NCBI RefSeq assembly: GCF_007997225.1 | Contig: NZ_VORM01000003.1 | Coordinates: 186,001 to 250,000, forward strand | DNA: 64,000 nt | Reading direction: 5' to 3' | DNA from: Subsaximicrobium wynnwilliamsii | GTDB lineage: Bacteria; Bacteroidota; Bacteroidia; Flavobacteriales; Flavobacteriaceae | In this document: piece by piece, positions 21,483-29,961 of the stretch | How positions within the stretch are numbered: position 1 is the first letter of the stretch | How the letters are laid out: every line of letters begins with the position of its first letter | Notes under the pieces: model-generated | The model's input: only the letters and a program-made list of their open reading frames with translations | What the model was told of the DNA's origin: nothing | The model's database searches: none | Translations under genes and position numbers: made by a program

Positions 21483-21779
21483 ATGCTAATTAGAATTGTA
21501 AAAATGAGTTTTGAGCCTTCCAAAATCCAAGAATTTCTCATGAATTTTGATGCGAATAAAAGACAAATTAGAGCATTTGAGGGCTGTGAGTTTTTAGAAT
21601 TGTATCGGGATAAAAACAATAAGGATCTATTTTTCACTTACAGCTATTGGCAAACCGAAGCTGACCTTGAACATTATAGACATTCGGAGCTTTTTAAAAA
21701 GGTATGGTCAAAAACAAAACCGCTTTTTAACGCAAAACCAGAAGCTTGGAGCGTTAATCGTTTGCACAGTTTAAATTGA
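21483..21779 (+). CDS. Antibiotic biosynthesis monooxygenase (ABM) domain protein
   Basis: A 98-residue single-domain ABM/dimeric alpha-beta barrel protein: LIRIVKMSFEPSKIQEFL, the turn GCEFLELYRDKNNKDLFFTYSYW and EADLEHYRHSELFKKVW are characteristic. Members are often quinol or heme-related monooxygenases, or have no known role. It stands alone; its stop is followed by low-complexity repeats and then gldF. Confidence 0.88.
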   Translation: MLIRIVKMSFEPSKIQEFLMNFDANKRQIRAFEGCEFLELYRDKNNKDLFFTYSYWQTEADLEHYRHSELFKKVWSKTKPLFNAKPEAWSVNRLHSLN

Positions 21780-21790
21780 ATGTGACGTGT

Positions 21791-21898
21791 TGGCTGTTGG
21801 GTGTTGTCTGTTGTGTGTTGTGTGTTGTCGGTTGTCGGTTGTCGGTTGTGATTTAAGATCAAAATTTGGAATCTGGAATCTGGAATCTGGAATTTGGA
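21791..21898. repeat. Low-complexity tandem repeats before gldF
   Basis: Two adjacent arrays: GTTGTCG/GTTGTGT heptamer-like steps (about 21791-21849) and a GGAATCT heptamer repeated about four times with drift (about 21867-21898). They fill the gap between the ABM gene and the gldF promoter and have no coding sense. Confidence 0.7.
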
Positions 21899-21954
21899 AT
21901 TCATGTGAATTCTGAAAAAAACAAACCAATTCGTGGCTACTGAATATTTAATTT

Positions 21955-21962
21955 TAACTTTG
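21955..21962 (+). promoter_or_regulatory. Putative -7 element for the gldF operon
   Basis: TAACTTTG matches TAnnTTTG and ends 24 nt before the gldF ATG. No convincing -33 TTTG at the usual distance. Confidence 0.45.
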
Positions 21963-21986
21963 AATCCATAAATTGAACCCTAAGCC

Positions 21987-22715
21987 ATGTTTGCCATACT
22001 CAAGAAAGAAATAAATTCCTTTTTCGCCTCTCCCATTGGCTACTTGGTAATTGCGGTGTTTCTATTGCTCAACGGGCTCTTCTTGTGGCTGTTTAAAGGC
22101 GAATTCAATATTCTTGACAATGGTTTTGCCGATCTATCGAGCTTCTTTTTACTCGCACCATGGATCCTTATTTTTCTTGTGCCGGCAGTGACCATGCGCA
22201 GTTTTGCAGATGAAAAAAAACAGGGCACTTTAGAACTGTTGCTTACCAAACCAATTAGTCTTTTTAAAATTGTGTTAGGCAAATACTTTGCTGCGCTATT
22301 GCTCATCATTATCGCCATTATCCCAACATTGCTTTACGTTTTCACGATTTCAAAACTGGGCATGCCAGAAGGCAACCTGGATTTGGGCAGCATACTAGGC
22401 TCCTACTTTGGACTTTTGTTTCTAATAGCAGCCTACACGGCCATTGGGATTTTTTCATCAAGTGTGACCGATAATCAAATCGTGGCATTTATCGTTGCTG
22501 TTTTTATTTGCTTCTTCCTTTATTTTGGCTTTGAAGGCTTAACCAATTACAACCTCTTTGGCGACAGCTTATATATTGAGCGATTGGGAATGGCAAGTCA
22601 TTTCAACAGCATGAGTCGTGGTGTGTTGGACACTAGGGACATTGTTTATTTTTTGAGTGTTACCACGCTTTTTATCGTATTTACCAAAGTCATGCTTAAA
22701 CGCGCTAGCAAATGA
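21987..22715 (+). CDS. gldF: Gliding motility ABC transporter permease GldF
   Basis: A 242-residue ABC-2 type permease with six hydrophobic helices; it opens MFAILKKEINSFFASPIGYL and contains TMRSFADEKKQGTLELLLTKP, the segment typical of GldF/ABC-2 permeases. GldF with GldG and an ATPase (GldA, not in this window) is required for gliding in Flavobacterium johnsoniae. The stop overlaps the next start (ATGA), so it is translationally coupled to an extra gene placed between gldF and gldG. Confidence 0.95.
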   Translation: MFAILKKEINSFFASPIGYLVIAVFLLLNGLFLWLFKGEFNILDNGFADLSSFFLLAPWILIFLVPAVTMRSFADEKKQGTLELLLTKPISLFKIVLGKYFAALLLIIIAIIPTLLYVFTISKLGMPEGNLDLGSILGSYFGLLFLIAAYTAIGIFSSSVTDNQIVAFIVAVFICFFLYFGFEGLTNYNLFGDSLYIERLGMASHFNSMSRGVLDTRDIVYFLSVTTLFIVFTKVMLKRASK

Positions 22716-23200
22716 TCATTACCGTTGCTTTAGTGATTATGATGTGCCTCGTTTTTGTGTTGGTCTTTCTTTTTGTAAAAACCATTGACAATCGTAAATG
22801 GCTCACTATTTTAGTGAGTTTGGTCATTACACCTTTTGCTTATTTTTACGGCGCGTACCCAATGATCAATATTTTTACGAATTACCATCACCAAAAGTAT
22901 TATTCCGCGGAAGCTTGGAAAGAAAAACCTAACTTACGCTATGAACTTTCTGATGACATGATCGCGTCAAAAAGGCTTTTGGGAAGCAGTAAAGCAGAGA
23001 TCAAACAACAATTGGGACCCTATGAATGGCTATCTTGGAATAACGACAACAAAGCCAAAAACAACAACAAATGGAATTATAGCCTAGGGATAGAACCTGG
23101 AGCATTCAATACCCAAAAGGAATGTGTTGAAATCACATTTGAAAACCAAAAGCTAATCCGCATACAAGCATTTAAAGAAGACATCAAGTTTGACAACTAG
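22712..23200 (+). CDS. Membrane protein with BamE/SmpA-like periplasmic domain, between gldF and gldG
   Basis: A 162-residue protein: two N-terminal hydrophobic segments (residues ~2-23 and ~30-49), then a soluble part from ~60. Residues ~84-155 (SKRLLGSSKAEIKQQLGPYE, WNYSLGIEPG, CVEITFENQKLIRIQ) resemble the BamE/OmlA/SmpA fold pattern (LG..sk.ei...LG.P ... W.Y ... l.v.F.n.kv). The similarity is by pattern only. It overlaps gldF by 4 nt and gldG by 11 nt, so the three genes must be expressed together. Function unknown; a GldFG accessory is inferred from position. Confidence 0.8.
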   Translation: MIITVALVIMMCLVFVLVFLFVKTIDNRKWLTILVSLVITPFAYFYGAYPMINIFTNYHHQKYYSAEAWKEKPNLRYELSDDMIASKRLLGSSKAEIKQQLGPYEWLSWNNDNKAKNNNKWNYSLGIEPGAFNTQKECVEITFENQKLIRIQAFKEDIKFDN

Positions 23201-24866
23201 AACTAAAAACACCCTCCTAACCATAGGAATTACGTTGATTGCCATCATCGCGGTCAACTTAATTTCCAATACCGTTTACAAGCGCTTTGATTTAACCACA
23301 GATAAACGCTACACACTCTCGCAAGCCGCACTAACAACAGTTGACGAGGTCAATTCGCCATTGATTATAGATGTCTTTTTAGAAGGCGACTTCCCTTCGG
23401 AATTTAGACGTCTTCGCGATGAGACCAGACAAATCATAGAGGAATTCGCATTATACAACAGCAATGTGAAATTCAGTTTCATCAATCCGTTGAAAGAGGA
23501 AAGCTCCCGAGACCAAAACCTTCAGCAATTATCACAACGCGGCTTGCAACCCTTTCAAGTAAACATAAAAGAAAGCGGAAAAACCTCGCAAGAGCTCATC
23601 ATTCCGTGGGCTTTGGCAAGTTATAACGAGCAAACGGTAGTTGTTCCCTTAATCAAAAACAAAATTGGTGCGACCGATCAAGATTTGGTAAATGCCTCCA
23701 TCCAGAACCTAGAATTTGTCTTTGCAGATGCTTTTAAGAAATTAACAACGCCCAAAAAGAAAAAAATAGCCGTTCTAAGAGGTAATGGGCAGCTTAAAGA
23801 TATTTACGTCGCCGATTTTCTAAAAACCTTAGGGGAACACTATTTCTTAGCACCATTTACCTTGGACAGTATCGCTGCAAGCCCACAAAACACTTTGAAA
23901 GCGCTTGAAGATTTTGATCTGTTGATTTCAGCCAAACCTAACGACCCATTTTCCGAAGCAGAAAAATATGCGCTGGACCAATACACCATGAACGGCGGAA
24001 AGAGCTTATGGCTCACTGAAAGCGTGGTTATGGATAAAGACAGCCTGCTCAACAATGGCGGCCGGTCGGTGGCCATCATGAAAGACCTCAATCTCAACGA
24101 CTTCTTTTTCAAATACGGCGTTCGCGTCAACCCCGTAATTGTGAACGATCTGTACTCTGCCCCTATAACCTTGGCGGTTGGAGAGGGCAACAATACCCAG
24201 TTTCAACCAGTGCAATGGCCCTATTCACCTTTGGCTGCGAGCAATCCCAATCATCCCATAACCACGAATCTGGATCCTGTTAAATTCGATTTTGCCAGCC
24301 AGATAGACACTTTAAAGAATGAGGTCACAAAAACCATTTTATTACGCAGTTCCCAACTCACGAAATTAGACGGTGTGCCTACTGAAATTAATCTGGATAT
24401 GGTAAAACAAGAGCCCGATCCTTCAAGGTACACCAAGCCAAATCAAAGTCTGGCGGTGTTATTGGAAGGCCGGTTCACTTCGGTTTACAAAAACAGGGTC
24501 AAACCCTTTGAAATTTCTGAAGATAAAACCGAAAGCGAGCCTACTAAAATGATTGTAATTGCCGATGGCGATGTGATCAAAAACGACGTGGTACGCAACA
24601 AACCACAAGAACTCGGTTTTGATTTTTTAACCAAGCGCAAGTTTGGAAACAAGGAGTTTTTAATGAATGCCGTGAATTACCTGCTCAATGATGACGGACT
24701 TATAAACATTCGCACCAAAGAAGTAAAGTTGGCTTTCTTAGATGCCAATAAAGTCGCAGACGAAAAAACGAAATGGCAATTGATCAATATTGTGCTACCG
24801 CTTGTGATTCTTGCTGCTTTCGGGTTAATCTTTAATTTTTTGAGGAAGCGCAGATATTCAAATTGA
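23190..24866 (+). CDS. gldG: Gliding motility-associated ABC transporter substrate-binding protein GldG
   Basis: A 558-residue protein with an N-terminal TM helix (LLTIGITLIAIIAVNLISNTV), the signature KRFDLTTDKRYTLSQAAL, a long extracytoplasmic DUF4350/ABC-type_uncharacterised region (VFLEGDFPSEFRRLRDETRQ; IAVLRGNGQL) and a C-terminal TM anchor before FNFLRKRRYSN. No ATG is available; TTG at 23190 is the only sensible start and overlaps the previous gene. Full length; partner of GldF. Confidence 0.95.
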   Translation: MTTRTKNTLLTIGITLIAIIAVNLISNTVYKRFDLTTDKRYTLSQAALTTVDEVNSPLIIDVFLEGDFPSEFRRLRDETRQIIEEFALYNSNVKFSFINPLKEESSRDQNLQQLSQRGLQPFQVNIKESGKTSQELIIPWALASYNEQTVVVPLIKNKIGATDQDLVNASIQNLEFVFADAFKKLTTPKKKKIAVLRGNGQLKDIYVADFLKTLGEHYFLAPFTLDSIAASPQNTLKALEDFDLLISAKPNDPFSEAEKYALDQYTMNGGKSLWLTESVVMDKDSLLNNGGRSVAIMKDLNLNDFFFKYGVRVNPVIVNDLYSAPITLAVGEGNNTQFQPVQWPYSPLAASNPNHPITTNLDPVKFDFASQIDTLKNEVTKTILLRSSQLTKLDGVPTEINLDMVKQEPDPSRYTKPNQSLAVLLEGRFTSVYKNRVKPFEISEDKTESEPTKMIVIADGDVIKNDVVRNKPQELGFDFLTKRKFGNKEFLMNAVNYLLNDDGLINIRTKEVKLAFLDANKVADEKTKWQLINIVLPLVILAAFGLIFNFLRKRRYSN

Positions 24867-24946
24867 TAAAAATAAACGTTTAAAATCTGTGGTTTTTTTC
24901 CTTCGGGTTGTTAATAAGTTTGTTTCATAAAACAATCACTTTAAGA

Positions 24947-24954
24947 TATATTTG
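24947..24954 (+). promoter_or_regulatory. Putative -7 element for dnaN
   Basis: TATATTTG matches TAnnTTTG exactly, about 50 nt before the dnaN ATG. A TTTG occurs at 24919-24922, slightly too far upstream to be an ideal -33. Confidence 0.5.
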
Positions 24955-25004
24955 TAGCGCTTCATGTCTTAGCATGGCGAAGTATTAAAATCAATTAGAC
25001 TCAG

Positions 25005-26123
25005 ATGAAATTTATAGTATCAAGTACGTATTTACTCAAGCAATTACAGGTATTGGGCGGTGTAATCAACAACTCGAACACCTTACCTATCTTAGATAAC
25101 TTTCTTTTTGAAATACAAGGTTCTCAACTAACGGTTTCGGCCAGTGATTTGGAAACCACCATGTCTGCCACATTAAACGTGGAGAGTGATGAAGATGGTA
25201 GTATTGCTTTGCCCGCACGCCTGTTATTGGATACTTTAAAAACATTTCCTGAGCAGCCATTGACCTTTGTGGTTGAAGACAACCACACGGTTGAAATTAG
25301 CTCCAACCACGGTAAATATGCCTTGGCCTATGCCGATGGTAATGAATTTCCGAAATCGGTAGAGCTCGAAGACCCAAGTACTACGACCATTGCTGGTGAA
25401 ATTTTGGCGACTGCAATTTCAAAAACCATTTTCGCAGCTGGAAATGATGATTTAAGACCTGTGATGAGCGGTGTGTTCTTTCAATTTTCTACGGAAGGAT
25501 TGACCTTTGTAGCAACCGATGCCCACAAATTGGTAAAATATACACGCGAAGATGTTAAAGCAGATCAAGTCGCAGAGTTCATCATGCCAAAAAAACCTTT
25601 GAATCTTTTGAAAGGCATCTTGGCAGCAAGTGATGAAGCAGTGACTATTGAATATAATGACTCCAATGCCAAGTTCACGTTTGAGAATTCAGTTTTGGTT
25701 TGTCGTTTGATCGATGGGAAATATCCAAACTACGAAGCTGTGATCCCAAAAGAGAATCCTAATAAATTGACCATTGATAGAACGCAGTTTTTGAACTCAG
25801 TACGTCGTGTTAGTATTTTCTCCAATAAAACCACACATCAAATTCGACTTAAAATCGCTGGAGCTGAACTTAATATTTCGGCCGAAGATATCGATTACTC
25901 CAACAAAGCCGAAGAGCGTTTGACCTGCGATTACCAAGGTGATGATATGCAAATTGGCTTCAACTCCCGTTTCCTTACAGAGATGCTCAACAACCTTACA
26001 GCAGACGATGTGCAATTGGAAATGAGCATGCCTAACCGAGCTGGAATCCTTACCCCAGTTGATGGACTGGATGAAGGAGAACATGTAACCATGTTGGTCA
26101 TGCCAGTGATGCTGAACGCCTAA
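25005..26123 (+). CDS. dnaN: DNA polymerase III sliding clamp, beta subunit
   Basis: Ring-shaped processivity factor of the replicase. At 372 residues the length is typical; it begins MKFIVSSTYLLKQLQVLGGV and has the three clamp domains with TLPILDNFLFEIQGSQLTV, RPVMSGVFFQFSTEGLTFVATDAHKL and the C-terminal protein-binding region ending VTMLVMPVMLNA. Lone gene with its own promoter and a weak terminator; not adjacent to dnaA, which is 12 kb away on the same strand. Confidence 0.98.
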   Translation: MKFIVSSTYLLKQLQVLGGVINNSNTLPILDNFLFEIQGSQLTVSASDLETTMSATLNVESDEDGSIALPARLLLDTLKTFPEQPLTFVVEDNHTVEISSNHGKYALAYADGNEFPKSVELEDPSTTTIAGEILATAISKTIFAAGNDDLRPVMSGVFFQFSTEGLTFVATDAHKLVKYTREDVKADQVAEFIMPKKPLNLLKGILAASDEAVTIEYNDSNAKFTFENSVLVCRLIDGKYPNYEAVIPKENPNKLTIDRTQFLNSVRRVSIFSNKTTHQIRLKIAGAELNISAEDIDYSNKAEERLTCDYQGDDMQIGFNSRFLTEMLNNLTADDVQLEMSMPNRAGILTPVDGLDEGEHVTMLVMPVMLNA

Positions 26124-26237
26124 TTACAAAATGTAATAATGACTGTCTAATGCATTCACATTGAGTGGGCTAAAAGAATTACTTCAACTATAACTTTAAT
26201 CTAAAACAAAGGCTTTATTTAGCAAATATAGAGCGAG

Positions 26238-26270
26238 AGGCTCCTGCCAAATGTATTAATCGGAGTCTTT
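26238..26270 (+). terminator. Possible dnaN terminator
   Basis: AGGCTCC (26238-26244) pairs with GGAGTCT (26262-26268) across a 17-nt loop and is followed by TTTTA. Stem is short and the loop large, so moderate at best. Confidence 0.35.
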
Positions 26271-26404
26271 TATCTCATAGAATTAGTGGTTATTAGAACC
26301 GATACTATTTAGTAGCGTTACCTTTAATTGCAAGTGATGTGTATTGAAAATGCATTTGATTTCTATGTTTTAAATTAATAGGATTGTGGAATAGCATTCC
26401 ATTT

Positions 26405-26504
26405 CAGAATCAATAACTTCGGGGCAAGCCCACAAGGTATGAATTGAAAGATGTTCGCTATATTCCGAGGAAAGCCTCGGGGAATAAACCCTCTGAAGGG
26501 ATTC
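26405..26504 (+). repeat. Dispersed ~100-nt structured element, copy A
   Basis: Matches 49488-49587 over its whole length with scattered substitutions (shared blocks AAGCCCACAAG, TATGAATTGAAAG, TGTTC, GGGAATAAA, CCCTCT). It can fold into ATTCC-GAGG / CCTC-gg-GGAAT with an AAAG loop, then a small CCCT/AGGG hairpin. Nature unknown: a REP-like or non-autonomous transposon remnant, or a small RNA. Confidence 0.7.
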
Positions 26505-26675
26505 AAAAAATGCAGCGACTTAATGGAATCGAATTGGAATACCTTCCCTGGAAAAAACAATACCTAATTACAATTCATCCATAGATTCCAACAGTTCAGA
26601 AAATCGTTTTATGAAAAATTGTTAAATGTTGAGATATTTGATCCAACATTAATAACAACCTTAAAACACAAAATC

Positions 26676-27095
26676 ATGAAAACTGTACTCCTTTCCATTG
26701 CCTTCGCCATTGTCTCATCTCTTGGATTTACTCAAGAAAAAACAGGACACACGATTATCGTGACCATAGAAAATGTCAAGAATGATTCTGGCAAGATACT
26801 ATTAGGCCTTCACGACAAAACCACCTTTATGAAGGCTGACGCCGTTGCAAAAGGCATTAGCGCCATCAAAAACGGAACCTGTACCATAACCCTTGAAAAC
26901 ATTCAGCCTGGAGAATACGCTATATTGGCGCTTCATGATGAAAATGAAAACGAGCGCATGGATTTTGAAGACAGCGGGATGCCAGCTGAGTCTTACGGCA
27001 CGTCTAACAACCCTCGAAGTTTTGGTCCTCCAATCTACGATGATGCAAAGTTTAAGTTGGGGGAAGAAGACCTAGAGATCTCAATACGTTTGTAG
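26676..27095 (+). CDS. DUF2141 domain secreted protein
   Basis: A 139-residue exported protein: signal peptide MKTVLLSIAFAIVSSLGFTQ, then the DUF2141 pattern (TIIVTIENVKNDSGKILLGL, LENIQPGEYAILALHDENEN, MPAESYGTSNNP). Function of DUF2141 proteins is unknown; they are common small periplasmic proteins in Bacteroidota. The ATG at 26676 is chosen because it begins the signal peptide; an in-frame ATG 57 nt upstream would add a non-signal extension. Convergent with dps, sharing the terminator at 27150-27181. Confidence 0.88.
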   Translation: MKTVLLSIAFAIVSSLGFTQEKTGHTIIVTIENVKNDSGKILLGLHDKTTFMKADAVAKGISAIKNGTCTITLENIQPGEYAILALHDENENERMDFEDSGMPAESYGTSNNPRSFGPPIYDDAKFKLGEEDLEISIRL

Positions 27096-27149
27096 AACGC
27101 ATTTGAACCGAGAAAGCACAATGCAATAAGCGCCTACTGAAACAAAAAA

Positions 27150-27181
27150 GAGCCTTCAGAAATTCAAACTGAAGGCTTTTC
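27150..27181. terminator. Bidirectional terminator between DUF2141 gene and dps
   Basis: AGCCTTCAG (27151-27159) pairs with CTGAAGGCT (27169-27177); TTTT follows on the plus strand and a run of A precedes it, giving a T tract on the minus strand as well. Confidence 0.85.
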
Positions 27182-27194
27182 ATCTCTAAAAGTT

Positions 27195-27674
27195 TTAAAC
27201 CCCTTCGCCTAACCAAGCTTTCATCATCCAAACTGTTTTCTCCTGTTCGCTGATAAAATCACTCATCAAGGCGTTTGAACCTTCGTCGTTCGCCTCGCCG
27301 GAAGCATTGAGTATTTGTCTTTCAATTTTCAATAACTCAGAGAGTGAATCCACAATGAGTCTCACTGCCTTTTCATCTTCCGAAATATTCTTGCCCACAG
27401 GCACCTTAGCAGCTTTCGTATAATCTTCAAAAGTGTGCAGCGGCGTAGCGCCAAGGGTTAGAATTCGCTCTGCAATTATATCTACTTTTAAGTTGGCATC
27501 GGTATAAAGCTCCTCAAACTTTACATGCAGATCAAAAAATCGTTTTCCACGTATATTCCAGTGAATACCGCGCAGATTCTGATAATAAATTTGAAAATTA
27601 GCCAATAGATGATTCAAATCCTTAGCTATCGATTCTGTTTTTTGGATATCGAGACCTATACTGTTCTTAGCCAT
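27195..27674 (-). CDS. dps: Dps-family ferroxidase/DNA protection protein
   Basis: A 159-residue mini-ferritin that oxidises Fe(II) with peroxide and protects DNA. The ferroxidase segments are visible: NLRGIHWNIRGKRFFDLHVKFEELYTD (His, His, Asp/Glu ligands) followed by AERILTLGATPLHTFEDY. Length and helix pattern fit the Dps dodecamer. Divergently oriented from the OxyR-like regulator with a ~105-bp shared intergenic region, suggesting direct peroxide control. Confidence 0.95.
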   Translation of the reverse strand: MAKNSIGLDIQKTESIAKDLNHLLANFQIYYQNLRGIHWNIRGKRFFDLHVKFEELYTDANLKVDIIAERILTLGATPLHTFEDYTKAAKVPVGKNISEDEKAVRLIVDSLSELLKIERQILNASGEANDEGSNALMSDFISEQEKTVWMMKAWLGEGV

Positions 27675-27699
27675 AATACTATTGTTTTTAAGATGTATT

Positions 27700-27707
27700 C
27701 AAATTTA
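27700..27707 (-). promoter_or_regulatory. Putative -7 element for dps
   Basis: Minus-strand TAAATTTG fits TAnnTTTG and ends about 25 nt before the dps ATG; it lies in the dps-oxyR divergent spacer where an OxyR site would be expected. Confidence 0.45.
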
Positions 27708-27779
27708 GTCTAAACTTTGCAGCTTTAGGTATAGTTTTTTTAAATACTTTCTTTAATTTTATAGCTAAAATAAATACTC

Positions 27780-28718
27780 ATGACCATTACACAATTACGG
27801 TACGTTTTGGCAATTGCCGAATATAAAAATTTTACAAATGCCGCTGAAAAGTGCCACGTCACGCAGCCCACACTGAGCACACAAATCCAAAAACTCGAAG
27901 ATGAGTTGGATATTCTCATTTTTGACCGAAGCAAAAAACCGATAGAATTAACCGACGTTGGCCGAAAAATAGTGCAACAAGCCAAAAATATCGTGAATGA
28001 GTCTGATCGCATCAAGGATATAGTAGATCAACAAAAGGGATTTATTGGAGGGGAATTCAAATTGGGGATTATCCCTACAATCATGCCAACGCTCTTGCCC
28101 ATGTTTTTGAAAACCTTCATAAAGAAATTTCCTAAGGTAATACTCAAAATCGAGGAAATGACCACAGACGATATTATAACCAAAATCAACGACGGGCATT
28201 TGGATGCAGCCATTGTTGCAACACCTTTAAAAATAGAAAACATAAAGGAACGGGTACTTTACTATGAGCCTTTTGTGGGATACGTGCCAGACGATCATGC
28301 GCTTTCAAGTTTGAAAAAACTCACTGTGTCTGATCTTAACTTAGACGACATCCTTTTACTGGAAGATGGCCATTGTTTTAGGGATGGAGTACTAAATCTT
28401 TGCAATAGCATCAAGGATGGAACCATCGATAAATTTCAACTAGAGAGCGGCAGCATTGAAACATTGATCAAATTATCCAATGAAGGCCTGGGCATGACAC
28501 TTTTACCATATCTCCATACCATTGATTTGAACGAAAACATGCAATCGAAATTGCGTTATTTCAGTCCACCTCCGCCAGCGCGAGAAGTGAGCTTGATCTA
28601 TCACAAAAGTGAATTGAAAATGCAAATTATTGAATCATTGCATAAAGTCATCTCTAGCATCATTAGAGGCGCAATCGCTTTTCAAAATGTGCAAATTATT
28701 AGTCCGCTGCCTAAGTAA
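27780..28718 (+). CDS. oxyR: LysR-type peroxide sensor OxyR
   Basis: A 312-residue LysR regulator: N-terminal winged HTH (MTITQLRYVLAIAEYKNFTN ... CHVTQPTLSTQIQKLEDEL) and a C-terminal sensor domain. The redox pair is present exactly as in the E. coli protein, Cys199 and Cys208, within DGHCFRDGVLNLC. It therefore very likely forms a disulfide on peroxide exposure and activates dps (divergent neighbour) and perhaps trxB-type genes. It converges on a small conserved gene with a shared terminator. Confidence 0.94.
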   Translation: MTITQLRYVLAIAEYKNFTNAAEKCHVTQPTLSTQIQKLEDELDILIFDRSKKPIELTDVGRKIVQQAKNIVNESDRIKDIVDQQKGFIGGEFKLGIIPTIMPTLLPMFLKTFIKKFPKVILKIEEMTTDDIITKINDGHLDAAIVATPLKIENIKERVLYYEPFVGYVPDDHALSSLKKLTVSDLNLDDILLLEDGHCFRDGVLNLCNSIKDGTIDKFQLESGSIETLIKLSNEGLGMTLLPYLHTIDLNENMQSKLRYFSPPPPAREVSLIYHKSELKMQIIESLHKVISSIIRGAIAFQNVQIISPLPK

Positions 28719-28775
28719 ACCCCATTTTCAGATTTCGGTTTTATGAAAAAAACCTTATTGAAATGAATAAAAAAA

Positions 28776-28800
28776 AGCGACTCGAAAGTCGCTTTTTTTT
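28776..28800. terminator. Bidirectional terminator after oxyR
   Basis: AGCGACT-cgaa-AGTCGCT (28776-28793) followed by eight T; a run of A precedes the stem so it also serves the convergent small gene. Confidence 0.9.
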
Positions 28801-28997
28801 TAAGGTTTTAGATAAATTAAACATTGATTTAACTCAGGGTTCTGTAGAATTAAAGATTTAATAAAAATCTTTAGCTCCTCAACTTCGTAGGGTAGTAAAC
28901 GCTGAAGTGCTTTTTTTAATTCTTTACAGAACAATGTTGCATCAAAACTTACTTTGTCAAGCACAGTCTTAGTGTACTCGAACATTGCTCTTGCCAT
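28800..28997 (-). CDS. Small conserved flavobacterial protein, unknown function
   Basis: A 65-residue basic/hydrophobic protein starting MARAMFEYTKTVLDKVSFD and containing CKELKKALQRLLPYEVEEL. The MARAM start (ATG at 28997) is preferred over an upstream in-frame ATG because the extension looks non-coding. Amphipathic helices, no membrane segment. I believe similar short ORFs occur in other Flavobacteriaceae, but know no function. The stop codon abuts the T tract of the terminator shared with oxyR. Confidence 0.72.
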   Translation of the reverse strand: MARAMFEYTKTVLDKVSFDATLFCKELKKALQRLLPYEVEELKIFIKSLILQNPELNQCLIYLKP

Positions 28998-29128
28998 AAT
29001 TTTTAGTTTTAAAGTTAGATGAAAGTAAAATTTGGAAATAGGCAATTTTTTTTGATTAACATTTAAATGTACTAAAAAAAAAGGGATTTTGTAACTTCAA
29101 AAATCAATATTTAACAGATTAAATACTT

Positions 29129-29926
29129 TTAAAATCGATTATCGCCATCGAGCAGATTGCCGATTCCGCCCAAAACACTGCCCTCTCCCTTGCTTTTACC
29201 ACCCTGTGGCATGGATGCCAAGATACGGCCTGCCAATCTACTAAAAGGCAAGGATTGAATATAAACCGTACCTGGGCCACGAAGTTTAGCAAAGAATAAG
29301 CCTTCGCCTCCAAAAATACTGTTCTTGATGCCTCCAACAAATTCAATATCATAATCGATATCCTGGGTAAAACCAATAATACATCCCGTATCCACACGTA
29401 AAATTTCTCCAGCTTGCAGCACCCGTTTAGCCATGGTGCCGCCTGCATGTACGAAAGCCATACCGTCACCTTCCAATTTTTGCATGATAAAACCTTCGCC
29501 ACCAAATAAGCCTCTGCCCAATTTCTTTGAAAATTCAATACCAACACTAACGCCTTTGGCTGCACATAGAAATGCATCTTTCTGGCAAATGAATTTTCCT
29601 CTAAACTCGGTTAAATCTATAGGAATGATTTTTCCGGGATAAGGTGATGCAAAAGAGACATTGCGCTTTCCTGTATTCGCATTGTAAAAGACGGTCATGA
29701 ATAGACTTTCTCCAGTAAGAATGCGTTTACCTGCACCCAATATTTTCCCGAAGAAACCCGAATCTTTTTCAGAGCCATCGCCAAAAATGGTATCCATTTC
29801 AATGCCATCATCCATCATCATGAAGCTACCAGCTTCAGCAATGACGCCTTCTTGAGGATCGAGCTCTACCTCTACAAATTGCATTTCTTCTCCAAAGATC
29901 CTGTAATCGATTTCGTGTGCGTTCAT
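29129..29926 (-). CDS. AIM24/TIGR00266 family protein
   Basis: A 265-residue beta-rich protein of the TIGR00266/AIM24 family: [58 protein letters not shown] and [22 protein letters not shown] are its typical repeats. Glycine-rich C-terminal tail. Cytosolic family of unknown biochemical role; mitochondrial relatives affect membrane organisation. The upstream spacer contains a CTGTTGT repeat array. Stands alone. Confidence 0.92.
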   Translation of the reverse strand: MNAHEIDYRIFGEEMQFVEVELDPQEGVIAEAGSFMMMDDGIEMDTIFGDGSEKDSGFFGKILGAGKRILTGESLFMTVFYNANTGKRNVSFASPYPGKIIPIDLTEFRGKFICQKDAFLCAAKGVSVGIEFSKKLGRGLFGGEGFIMQKLEGDGMAFVHAGGTMAKRVLQAGEILRVDTGCIIGFTQDIDYDIEFVGGIKNSIFGGEGLFFAKLRGPGTVYIQSLPFSRLAGRILASMPQGGKSKGEGSVLGGIGNLLDGDNRF

Positions 29927-29961
29927 TTGTTGTTGAGTTGTTTGTTATTGTTTATCTGTGA

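Larger units (their letters stand above)
26124..26675. other. Non-coding interval downstream of dnaN
   Basis: No gene recognised. It holds the possible dnaN terminator and one copy of a ~100-nt dispersed element (26405-26504). Near the right end GATATTTG (about 26633-26640) is one mismatch from a -7 element for the DUF2141 gene. Confidence 0.6.
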
